Source: Streptosporangiaceae bacterium (GTDB lineage: Bacteria > Actinomycetota > Actinomycetes > Streptosporangiales > Streptosporangiaceae). From it: a stretch of 13,599 nucleotides of DNA. A model generated the notes under the pieces. The model saw nothing but the letters and a program-made list of their open reading frames with translations, was not told the origin of the DNA and ran no database searches. The stretch covers positions 1 to 13,599 of the forward strand of contig JASHQP010000488.1 in assembly GCA_030039095.1 (NCBI GenBank), read 5' to 3'. A program made the translations under genes and the position numbers. Below, in pieces: positions 1-6,003 of this stretch. Within the stretch, counting starts at the first letter, position 1. Every line of letters starts with the position of its first letter.

Positions 1-189
1 GCCGTCCGGGGCGGGCAGCGGTGCGGTTTCCCAGCCCCGCGCGGTGAGCCGCAGCGCGGCGTGCTGCAGTTCCGGCTCGGGCGGGGCGAGCCCCGCGGCG
101 AGCTTGCCGAGCACCTGGGTGTGTGCGTGCAGCGTGTCGCAGGTCGGGCGCCACTGCTCGTACGACGCCGCGGGCCACTCGTTAGCCAT
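1..189 (-). CDS. DUF5996 family protein, N-terminal part (cut by window edge)
   Basis: This is an open frame of 63 codons from an ATG at 189 that runs off the left edge, so only the N-terminus is present. The start reads MANEWPAASYEQWRPTCDTL, followed by a stretch resembling HAHTQVLGKL..GLAPPEPELQHAALRLTARGW. The pattern of WP, a Tyr/Trp-rich segment, TLHxxTQxxGK, LAPP, and then a beta strand ending in TxRG matches my memory of the DUF5996 family, a widespread actinobacterial family without an assigned reaction. It is divergent from the exonuclease III gene, with about 70 bp between the two starts. No signal peptide or membrane segment is seen in this part. The family call rests on pattern memory only; the coding frame itself is well supported by codon use. 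Confidence 0.7.
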   Translation of the reverse strand, partial: MANEWPAASYEQWRPTCDTLHAHTQVLGKLAAGLAPPEPELQHAALRLTARGWETAPLPAPDG

Positions 190-260
190 GGCTGAACGCT
201 ATTGCCCGTGCGCCGCGTGCTCAACGCGCCGCGCTGCCGCGGACCTGGTTGGATGGCGGC

Positions 261-1046
261 GTGCGGATAGCGACCTGGAACGTGAACTCGGTGCTGGCCC
301 GGCTTCCCCGGCTGGTGGACTGGCTGGAGCAGGCGGCGCCCGACGTGGTGTGCCTGCAGGAGACCAAGGTCGGCGCCGACGCGTTCCCCGCGGACTCGGT
401 GACGCCGCTGGGGTATGCGGTGGCCCACCACGGCGAGGGGCGCTGGAACGGTGTGGCCGTGCTGTCCCGGGTGGGGCTCGAGGACGTGGCTCGCGGCCTG
501 CCCGGCGACCCCGGCTTCCCGGACGAGGGCACACTCGAGGCCCGGACGATCGCGGCCACGTGCGGGCCGGTGCGGGTGCGCTCGGTGTACGTGCCGAACG
601 GCCGCACACCCGACGACCCGCACTACGCGTACAAGCTGCGCTGGCTGGCAGCGCTGCGGGGCGCGGTCGCCGGGGACGCCGCGGGCGCCAGGCCGTACGC
701 GGTCATGGGCGACTTCAACATCGCGCCGGCCGACGCCGACGTGTGGGACCCGGCGGTGTTCGTGGGCTCCACCCACGTCACCCCCGCCGAGCGCGACGCG
801 CTGGCGGCGGTCGAGGGGACGGGGCTGACCGACGTGATCCCGCGCATCGCCAAGGGCCCGCACCCGTTCACGTACTGGGACTACCGCGCCGGTGCGTTCC
901 ACAAGGGCATGGGCATGCGGATCGACCTGGTCCTCGCCAACGCCGCGCTGGCCGCCTCGGTGTCCGACGCCTGGGTGGACCGCGAGGCGCGCAAGGGCAA
1001 GGGCCCGAGCGACCACGCGCCCGTGATCGTCGATCTCACCCTCTGA
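261..1046 (+). CDS. xth: Exodeoxyribonuclease III / AP endonuclease (Xth family)
   Basis: A DNA-repair phosphodiesterase of the exonuclease III family. It is expected to cut 5' of abasic sites and to remove nucleotides from 3' ends in base-excision repair in the cytoplasm. With the GTG at 261 as residue 1, the protein is 261 aa, normal for the family. Family motifs occur in order: IATWNVNS with Asn7; CLQETK with metal-binding Glu34; VYVPNG with Tyr110; GDFNIAP with Asp151 and Asn153; a segment reading FTYWDYRAGAF near 203-213; RIDLVLAN near 220-227; and SDHAPV with Asp251-His252. These cover the expected catalytic set. The GTG start is preferred because it places the conserved VRIATWN at the extreme N-terminus; a TTG at 249 in the same frame would add four residues. 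The stop is only 4 bp from the stop of the convergent ferredoxin gene, leaving no room for a separate terminator. Confidence 0.95.
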   Translation: MRIATWNVNSVLARLPRLVDWLEQAAPDVVCLQETKVGADAFPADSVTPLGYAVAHHGEGRWNGVAVLSRVGLEDVARGLPGDPGFPDEGTLEARTIAATCGPVRVRSVYVPNGRTPDDPHYAYKLRWLAALRGAVAGDAAGARPYAVMGDFNIAPADADVWDPAVFVGSTHVTPAERDALAAVEGTGLTDVIPRIAKGPHPFTYWDYRAGAFHKGMGMRIDLVLANAALAASVSDAWVDREARKGKGPSDHAPVIVDLTL

Positions 1047-1050
1047 CCAG

Positions 1051-1365
1051 CTAGCCGACGTCGATGTACACCACCGCGTCGACGACCTTGACCGGATAGG
1101 TGCGCAGATCGGCCAGCACCGGCGCGCCGAGGGCCTTGCCGCTGGTGTAGTCGAAGCGCCCGTTGTGCTTGGGGCACTCGATGACGCCGCCGTCGACCAG
1201 GCCGTCGCACAGCAGCGTCTGCTCGTGCGTGCACAGCCCGTCGGTGGCGAAGTAGCCGCTCTCGGGCGAGCGGTAGACCGCGTAGGAACGCCCGCCGTGG
1301 TCGAACGGCACGACGTCCTCGGGGTCGATGTCGTCGGCCGCGCACGCGGCAACCCACCGAGCCAT
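1051..1365 (-). CDS. Rieske [2Fe-2S] ferredoxin, MocE-like
   Basis: A 104-aa soluble electron carrier. The Rieske cluster ligands are clear: Cys45-Thr-His47, then 16 residues, then Cys64-Pro-Lys-His67, matching the C-X-H-X16/17-C-X2-H pattern. The whole protein is a single Rieske domain, as in ferredoxin components of dioxygenases and in MocE-type ferredoxins, with no signal peptide or membrane anchor. The ATG at 1365 follows a GGGGAGA ribosome-binding site and lies 20 bp after the desaturase stop, so the two genes are almost certainly one transcript. The inferred role is to pass electrons to the desaturase's di-iron centre. No ferredoxin reductase gene is present in the window, so one from elsewhere would be needed. 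The Rieske call is secure; the partner assignment is inferred from context. Confidence 0.93.
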   Translation of the reverse strand: MARWVAACAADDIDPEDVVPFDHGGRSYAVYRSPESGYFATDGLCTHEQTLLCDGLVDGGVIECPKHNGRFDYTSGKALGAPVLADLRTYPVKVVDAVVYIDVG

Positions 1366-1385
1366 CGGCTGTCTCCCCGGTTCTG

Positions 1386-2492
1386 TCAGGCCGCGGTCAC
1401 GGCGGTGAGCGGCAGCCCGCGGCCGTCGTTGGCGGGCGTGGGCACGTTGAACGGCGGCGCGCCGGGCGGGAGATCGCGGTGCACGTAGTACTCGGTGTCC
1501 CTGAGCTGATGCAGGATCGCCGGGATGATCTCCTTGTACGCCGCCCATATCGACGGGTAGACGGCCGCGCAGTCGTTCTTGACCTCCTCGTGCAGTTCCG
1601 GAAGCCGGTAGTAGGGCACGAGCGGGAACATGTGGTGCTCGACGTGGTAGTTCATGTTCCAGTACAGGAACCGGTTGACCCGGCCCATGTTCACCGTGCG
1701 GGTGTTGAGCCGGTGATCGAGCACGTTCTCGCCCATGCCCGCGTGCTGCGTCAGCGCGTACACGTTCAGCAGCCACGCGCCGTACAGCCGCGGCCCGCCG
1801 ATCAGCAGGACCGGCAGCCAGGACCGGAACACGATCGCCGCGGCGATCGTGGCGGCGTAGATGGCCAGGTCGATGCGGGCGGTCCGGTAGACCTTGTGCC
1901 GCTCCGGCCCGGGGACGAAGTCGGCCTCGTCCGCGGCGAGCCTGCCGCAGGCGTGCAGGAACATGAGCCGGAAGGCGGTGTACACGTCGACCAGGCCGGC
2001 GAAGTTCGCCAGCAGCCGCACCAGCCGCGCGGGGCGCATCGCCGCGATCTCCGGGTCCCGGCCCAGGATCAGAGTGTCGGTGTGGTGGCGCGCGTGGCTC
2101 CAGCGCCAGACCGTCGGATCGCGCATGATCATGAACGAGGCGAGCTGGTAGAGGCCCTCGTCGAGCCGGCGCGTCCTGAACGCGGTGCCGTGCCCGGTCT
2201 CGTGCCAGCGCGAGTCCGACGTGGAGCCGTACAGCGTGCCGTAGGCGAAGAAGCACGGCCACGCCCACCAGGTGCCCCACAGCGCGATGCCGAGACCGCC
2301 GAACAGCAGGATCAGGCCGATCCAGATCGCGGTGTCCCGGACCGCCGGGTAGTCGGACCGCCGCATCAGCTCCTTCATTCGCTTGCGCGGGATGTCGCTG
2401 CGGAACCAGTCGCCGCCCGCCAGGCCGGCCTGCACCGCGGCCAGGTTCTCCGGGCCCGCGAGGCTGTACCGTGCCAGCCGTTCCCTGCCCAT
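1386..2492 (-). CDS. Membrane fatty-acid desaturase / hydroxylase (MocD-like di-iron enzyme)
   Basis: A 368-aa integral membrane di-iron oxygenase of the fatty-acid desaturase superfamily. Three histidine boxes are visible: His97-Glu-Thr-Gly-His101, His133-Ala-Arg-His-His137 and His283-Val-Glu-His-His287. An extra TQH (His250) and His260 lie before the last box. Hydrophobic segments fall near 54-72, 76-90, 205-222 and 225-247. The enzyme would use O2 and two electrons to desaturate or hydroxylate an acyl or similar hydrophobic chain at the membrane; the substrate cannot be read from sequence. Pairing with a Rieske ferredoxin recalls the MocD/MocE pair of rhizobia. The ATG at 2492 has a GGAAAGGTG ribosome-binding sequence about 6 bp upstream. 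The adjacent ferredoxin frame happens to stay open right through this gene on the same strand. That is a high-GC artefact, not a fusion. Confidence 0.92.
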   Translation of the reverse strand: MGRERLARYSLAGPENLAAVQAGLAGGDWFRSDIPRKRMKELMRRSDYPAVRDTAIWIGLILLFGGLGIALWGTWWAWPCFFAYGTLYGSTSDSRWHETGHGTAFRTRRLDEGLYQLASFMIMRDPTVWRWSHARHHTDTLILGRDPEIAAMRPARLVRLLANFAGLVDVYTAFRLMFLHACGRLAADEADFVPGPERHKVYRTARIDLAIYAATIAAAIVFRSWLPVLLIGGPRLYGAWLLNVYALTQHAGMGENVLDHRLNTRTVNMGRVNRFLYWNMNYHVEHHMFPLVPYYRLPELHEEVKNDCAAVYPSIWAAYKEIIPAILHQLRDTEYYVHRDLPPGAPPFNVPTPANDGRGLPLTAVTAA

Positions 2493-2620
2493 GTCGCATC
2501 ACCTTTCCGGCCGCCGGTCAGCCAGCGCGGCCGCACTACCTCGAGTTTGTCCGGCGCTGGGCGGTCTGACCAGGCCCGACATCACCGGGGTGCGGCGAGG
2601 TATCTGTCCGCGCCGCCCGT

Positions 2621-2666
2621 CCCGTCCGTGCCGCCCCGTGCCGCCCTGTGCCGCCCCGTGCCGCCC
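2621..2666. repeat. 10-bp tandem repeat, unit CCGCCCCGTG
   Basis: Three consecutive 10-bp units (2631-2640, 2641-2650, 2651-2660) read CCGCCCCGTG, CCGCCCTGTG and CCGCCCCGTG. They are preceded by a degenerate unit CCCGTCCGTG at 2621-2630 and followed by a partial CCGCCC. The 10-bp period equals about one helical turn. It lies upstream of both divergent genes. It could be slippage-generated filler or a phased protein-binding array; the sequence alone does not decide. Confidence 0.75.
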
Positions 2667-2677
2667 GCGCCATTACC

Positions 2678-2717
2678 GGCATTCCGCTTAAGTCATTAAT
2701 AATGGCATTGCGGTTTA
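2678..2717 (+). repeat. Direct repeat GGCATTSCGSTTWA pair
   Basis: GGCATTCCGCTTA at 2678-2690 recurs as GGCATTGCGGTTTA at 2704-2717, with starts 26 bp apart, inside the AT-rich part of the divergent region. Between the copies lies AGTCATTAATAAT. Two near-identical sites upstream of a gene suggest operator half-sites for an unknown regulator, but they are short and unproven. Confidence 0.4.
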
Positions 2718-2865
2718 CCAGCAGATGACCCCGGGAATGGCTGACACGCCAAAATAGGATTCTGGCCTCTGCTTAATGAGAGCACTAGCCTGAGAAATGG
2801 CTCAAATGCGGGGACGTCGCCAGTCGCAGGCGCGTTCGACCTACCAGGCAAAGGATTCCTGCACA

Positions 2866-4599
2866 ATGGATCAGCAGATAACGTCGCGGCTGGAGGCCGA
2901 CCTTTTCCTGCTGCACGCCCCCAGCGTCTACGACTTCCGCGAGCGCGACGACATGCTGTTCGCCTATCTGAGCGACAGCGACAGCGTCAACGTCACCTCG
3001 ATCTACGAGATGTATCCGATCGGCTGGTTCTCGATCAAGGCGCGGCTGGCGGACCACGGCTTCGACACCAAGATCGTCAACGTCGCCTCGCTGATGCTGA
3101 TGCACCCCGACCTGGACATCCGGAGGCTGCTCGGCCGGCTGGAGGCCCCGATCTTCGGGTTCGACCTGCACTGGATGACGCAGTGCCACGGCGCCATCGA
3201 GCTCGCGACGCTGCTGAAGCAGGTTCATCCGGAAGCCCTGACCATTTTTGGCGGCATCTCGGCGACGTACTACGCGGACCAGCTCATCGAGTACCCGAGC
3301 GTCGACGTCGTCGTGCAGGGCTACGACACGCTCGAGCCGCTCACCGAGCTGGTCACCAGGGTGCACGGCGGCAGCAGGGACTTCGCCGGGATCCCGAACC
3401 TCATGTACAAACGCGGCGGCGACATCCGGGCCACCGGCTTCCGGCACAAGCCAGCGTCCAACTACAACGACGCGCAGGGCGACTGGTCGTACTTCAAGGA
3501 CACGCCGAATCCCGGGCCGGCGACGTCCAAGCTGATCATGACGCTGCCGAACACCGGGTGCGCCCACGACTGCGGCTGGTGCGGCGGCTCGAAGTTCGCC
3601 TACCGCAACATCATGGGCGTCAAGAAGACCCTGATCACGAAGAACCACGACCTCATCGTCGAGGAGCTCCGCACGATGGGCGAGGCGGCGAAGCGCACGT
3701 CGATTTACGCGCTGCAGTGCTACTCGGAGAACCGGGCCCGCATGCACCAGTATCTGGACGCGGTCAAGGAGGTCGGCTACAAGAGCGTCTCCTTCGAGCA
3801 GTTCAACCTGACGCCGCAGGACACACTCGAGAAGATGGGCGAGTCGACGTCGGCGTACATCATGCTCTCCCCCGAGTCCCACGACCCGAAGATCAGCAAG
3901 GCGGCCGGCCGCGGGACCTACACGATGGAGCAGATGGAGGAGTGGATCCCCCGTGCGATCGACGCCGGGGTGCAGGGCGTCATGATCTGGTTCTTCATCG
4001 GCATGCCCTACCAGGACCGGCGGTCGGTCATGGACACGATCGCGTACTCCGAGCGGCTGATCAAGAAGTTCGGCGGGTGGAAGGCGCTGCCGCTCATCTG
4101 CCCGATGGTGCCGTTCCTCGACCCCGGGTGCCGGTTCTTCGAGCAGCCGGAGCAGCACGGGTACCGCATCTACCACCGCACGCTGGAAGAGCACCGCCAG
4201 GCCCTGGTGGAGCCGCTGTGGTACCGGCGGCTCAACTACGAGACAAACTGGCTGAACCGGCGCGAGCTGCAGGACGTCTCCTACGAGGCGATCGCGCGGC
4301 TGGTGGAGATCAAGGGCGAGTACGGGGTGCTGCCGCCCGAGTTCTGCCGGGCCGTTCTGCAGACCATCGAGGAGACCAGGAAGCTGCTCGGCGAGATCGA
4401 GGCCGCCCTCACGCTGGACGGGAAGCTGCCGGCCTCGCTCCGCGAGGAGATGCGCGTCTACAACCGCAAGATCCTGGCCTACTCGACCGACCAGATCATT
4501 CCGGTGCGGCGGCCATTCGGCGGCCGGTGGTTCGACGACGTGACCGTGCCCAGGGAGATGATCGACGGCCTTCGCGCGGTTCCGGCGCCGGTGATCTAG
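2866..4599 (+). CDS. B12-binding-domain radical SAM protein (Ta0216-like), function unknown
   Basis: A 577-aa cytosolic radical SAM enzyme. With the ATG at 2866 as residue 1, the [4Fe-4S] motif is Cys232-X3-Cys236-X2-Cys239 (GCAHDCGWC), binding the cluster that cleaves S-adenosylmethionine. Residues about 10-170 resemble a cobalamin-binding Rossmann domain: LHAPSVYDFRERDD at the start, LADHGFDTKIVNVASL, IFGFDLHW, IFGGISATYY at 127-136, then VDVVVQGYDTLEPL. The classical DxHxxG cobalamin ligand motif is not visible, which is common in B12-radical SAM proteins. About 340 residues follow the cluster, including an SPESHD segment near 335-340 and a C-terminal helical region (470-545). The opening segment recalls the Ta0216-type B12/radical SAM family, which to my knowledge has no assigned reaction; a methyl transfer or rearrangement is possible. 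An AAAGGA sequence 10 bp before 2866 supports this start; an in-frame ATG at 2797 would add 23 residues. It is transcribed alone, divergent from the desaturase unit. Confidence 0.88.
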   Translation: MDQQITSRLEADLFLLHAPSVYDFRERDDMLFAYLSDSDSVNVTSIYEMYPIGWFSIKARLADHGFDTKIVNVASLMLMHPDLDIRRLLGRLEAPIFGFDLHWMTQCHGAIELATLLKQVHPEALTIFGGISATYYADQLIEYPSVDVVVQGYDTLEPLTELVTRVHGGSRDFAGIPNLMYKRGGDIRATGFRHKPASNYNDAQGDWSYFKDTPNPGPATSKLIMTLPNTGCAHDCGWCGGSKFAYRNIMGVKKTLITKNHDLIVEELRTMGEAAKRTSIYALQCYSENRARMHQYLDAVKEVGYKSVSFEQFNLTPQDTLEKMGESTSAYIMLSPESHDPKISKAAGRGTYTMEQMEEWIPRAIDAGVQGVMIWFFIGMPYQDRRSVMDTIAYSERLIKKFGGWKALPLICPMVPFLDPGCRFFEQPEQHGYRIYHRTLEEHRQALVEPLWYRRLNYETNWLNRRELQDVSYEAIARLVEIKGEYGVLPPEFCRAVLQTIEETRKLLGEIEAALTLDGKLPASLREEMRVYNRKILAYSTDQIIPVRRPFGGRWFDDVTVPREMIDGLRAVPAPVI

Positions 4600-4632
4600 C
4601 CCGCCGACGGGCCGTGATCGGGCCAGCTGGCC
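4599..4632. terminator. Possible bidirectional terminator between convergent genes
   Basis: Only 45 bp separate the radical SAM stop from the convergent surface-protein stop. A short hairpin GCCCG-CCGA-CGGGC occupies 4599-4612. A perfect 12-bp palindrome GGCCAGCTGGCC follows at 4621-4632. Neither has a T-tract, as is usual in high-GC actinomycetes. The position between convergent genes fits termination for both strands, but stem strength is modest. Confidence 0.35.
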
Positions 4633-4644
4633 GCCGACCCGGCG

Positions 4645-5100
4645 TCAGCGGTTCCGGAGGATCCTTCGGCGGTAGGTGAGCGCGGCGGCCCCGGCCAGCA
4701 CCGCCGCGATGCCGATGACCAGGAGCGAAGCGTGCTGGAATCCGGCCGTGCCGCCGCCGCCGGTGGCCGGCGCGGCCGTGGGGGCCGGGCTGGCCGTCGG
4801 GCTCGGGGAGACCGTCGGTGACGGACTCGGCGACGTCGTCGGCGAGGGCGACGGGCTGGTGGTGGGGCTCGGGCTCGAACTCGGGCTGGTGCCGGCCGAA
4901 CTGCTCGGCGAGCCGGACCCCGTCGCCGACGTGCTCGCCGAGGACGAAGCTGGAGCCGAGGTCGTCGGCAGTGCCCCCGACGAGGGAGACCCCGAGCACG
5001 CCGAGACGGTCACGGAAGCGAGCACGGTCACGATGCCGCAGCAAACGCCAGCCAGCCTCAGGCCGGATCTCCTGCTGGCGACGGTGCTGCGGACCTTCAT
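4645..5100 (-). CDS. Putative surface lipoprotein with Ser/Pro-rich stalk and sortase-like C-terminal signal
   Basis: A 151-aa exported low-complexity protein. The N-terminus has basic residues, a hydrophobic core (about 14-34) and TVSAC ending at Cys35, which fits a lipobox. Residues 36-105 are Ser/Thr/Pro/Ala, with SPSP/TTSPSPSP repeats at about 74-103, typical of a flexible, possibly O-glycosylated wall-spanning stalk. The tail has the architecture of a sortase signal: APATG at 110-114, then GGG, a hydrophobic segment (about 124-142) and the basic end RRRILRNR. Leu of the usual LPXTG is replaced by Ala. There is no folded domain, so the function may be purely structural or a spacer. The ATG has an excellent AGGAGG ribosome-binding site 5 bp upstream. 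It is divergent from the sortase, its likely processing enzyme. Whether it is anchored by lipid, by the tail helix or by the cell wall is open. Confidence 0.8.
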   Translation of the reverse strand: MKVRSTVASRRSGLRLAGVCCGIVTVLASVTVSACSGSPSSGALPTTSAPASSSASTSATGSGSPSSSAGTSPSSSPSPTTSPSPSPTTSPSPSPTVSPSPTASPAPTAAPATGGGGTAGFQHASLLVIGIAAVLAGAAALTYRRRILRNR

Positions 5101-5162
5101 GGAACCTCCTCATGCGTCCGGCCGAAAGCGCCGAGGGCCATAAAGCAATAGCTGCGACATCA

Positions 5163-5203
5163 CACGTAATGGCCAGTCCAAGGCTTGAATGTCAGGCTAC
5201 GTG
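5163..5203. promoter_or_regulatory. Inverted repeat CACGTA...TACGTG in sortase/substrate divergent region
   Basis: CACGTA at 5163-5168 and TACGTG at 5198-5203 form a 6-bp inverted repeat separated by 29 bp, with adjacent GGCC and GGC extending the symmetry loosely. It lies in the only intergenic space (5101-5248) that can hold the promoters of both divergent genes. It may be an operator; the arms are short enough for coincidence. Confidence 0.3.
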
Positions 5204-5248
5204 AGCAGAACCTCCTAGGGAAGGCAATGGCAGCGAGGGAGGCCGCGA

Positions 5249-5977
5249 TTGGCGCAGCAGCAGGGGCGCCGTATCGCCGGGTTTCGCGTGGTCACGTATT
5301 GGCGGGACAGCGCCTTCGCCCCGCCGGCGCCGCCGCGCGGAAGTCTGCGCGCCGGCATTGCCGGGCTGGCGGGCGCGCTGCTCATCTTCTTCGGCGCGAT
5401 CGCCATCGCCGTCGTCTTCGTTCTCCAGCAGCACGCGCCCCAGCCGTCCGCCGGGTCGGCGGGCTCGATCGGGTTCGACCGGGGCCACCCCCTGTCCCTG
5501 CGGCGCTCGGTGCCGGTCCTTGTTCACATTCCGGCGATCGGCGTCACCTCGGAACTGCTCCACCTCGGCGTGGATGCGGCCGGGGCGATCCAGGTGCCTT
5601 CCCTGTCCACCGAGGCCAGCGAGGCGGCGTGGTACAAGTACTCGGTGACACCGGGACAGATCGGGGCATCGGTCATCGAGGGACACGTGGACAGCTACGC
5701 CGGTCCTGCCGTGTTCTTCCGGCTCGGCGCGCTGCGGCCCGGGGACAGGATCGACGTGACGCTCGCCGACCGGGTCACCGCCGTCTTCCGGGTCACCGGT
5801 GTGCGTGAATACCTCAAGTCACGGTTTCCCGCGAACGTCATTTACGGGCGTACCGCCTACGCCGCGCTGCGCCTGATAACCTGCGGCGGCGCTTTCGACT
5901 ACTCCACGGGTCATTATCTCAGTTCTACCGTCGTATACGCATTGCTCGTCTCATCGGTGCCGGCCAGCGGCGGATAG
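5249..5977 (+). CDS. Class F-type sortase, single-pass membrane transpeptidase
   Basis: A 242-aa membrane-anchored cysteine transpeptidase expected to cleave C-terminal sorting signals outside the cell. A short cytoplasmic N-terminus and a transmembrane segment at about 35-60 are followed by the sortase barrel: VLVHIPAIGVTSEL (90-103), AAWYKYSVTPGQIG, EGHVDSYAGPAVFF with catalytic His146, LRPGDRIDV, and LRLITCGGAFD with catalytic Cys212. The GHVDS..GPAVF and LITCGG..FD..TGHY signatures fit class F actinobacterial sortases. No Arg follows Cys212: the region continues YSTGHYLSSTVVYALLV to the C-terminus, so the usual third catalytic residue is not found downstream (Arg208 lies just before the Cys). 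The start is TTG at 5249, preceded by GAGGGAGG with 6-bp spacing; an in-frame TAG at 5216 excludes a longer frame. It is divergent from the putative substrate and 26 bp ahead of the dehydrogenase. Confidence 0.92.
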   Translation: MAQQQGRRIAGFRVVTYWRDSAFAPPAPPRGSLRAGIAGLAGALLIFFGAIAIAVVFVLQQHAPQPSAGSAGSIGFDRGHPLSLRRSVPVLVHIPAIGVTSELLHLGVDAAGAIQVPSLSTEASEAAWYKYSVTPGQIGASVIEGHVDSYAGPAVFFRLGALRPGDRIDVTLADRVTAVFRVTGVREYLKSRFPANVIYGRTAYAALRLITCGGAFDYSTGHYLSSTVVYALLVSSVPASGG

Positions 5978-6003
5978 CGGCTTCATCGGCAGAAAGGCTC
6001 GGC

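Larger units (their letters stand above)
2493..2865. promoter_or_regulatory. Divergent intergenic region, desaturase unit / radical SAM gene
   Basis: This 373-bp stretch has no convincing gene. The desaturase side (2493-2670) is very GC-rich and holds a 10-bp tandem repeat at 2621-2666. The radical SAM side (about 2671-2800) is distinctly AT-rich for this genome and probably carries the promoters. I could not find a -35/-10 pair with good spacing; TAGGAT at 2755-2760 is a possible -10 for the rightward gene. A frame upstream of 2866 is open to an ATG at 2797, but it gives a basic 23-residue extension without family character, so I treat 2797-2865 as leader. No cobalamin riboswitch structure was recognised despite the B12-binding domain downstream. 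Confidence 0.5.

Noticed and set aside
44..1054. Open frame of 336 codons across the exonuclease III gene in another frame
   Set aside because: Composition is Arg/Gly/Ala-dominated without motifs. The frame starting at 261 carries all exonuclease III motifs.
1366..2502. Possible fusion of the Rieske ferredoxin with a long upstream extension, since its frame is open to 2502
   Set aside because: The extension is Arg/Pro/Gly-rich low-quality sequence overlapping the desaturase on the same strand. The ferredoxin has its own ATG and ribosome-binding site at 1365.
1479..2699. Open frame of 406 codons antisense to the desaturase
   Set aside because: Val/Arg/His/Gln-rich shadow frame, no family features, incompatible with the histidine-box protein on the other strand.
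2671..2865. Cobalamin riboswitch upstream of the B12-domain radical SAM gene
   Set aside because: No B12-box-like core or the extended paired structure could be recognised in this short AT-rich region.
2797..2865. Extended N-terminus of the radical SAM protein from the ATG at 2797
   Set aside because: The 23 extra residues are basic and unlike the family, and the ATG at 2866 has a plausible ribosome-binding site and begins the recognised domain.
2785..4194. Long open frame (469 codons) antisense to the radical SAM gene
   Set aside because: It is rich in Arg, Val, Asp, His and Leu with no recognisable motif, which is the usual shadow of a high-GC coding strand. The sense frame has clear radical SAM motifs.
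4740..4900. Tandem DNA repeats with GGCGACGG/GGGCTCGG-type units
   Set aside because: They are explained by the Ser/Pro/Thr codons of the surface-protein stalk and are not an independent element.
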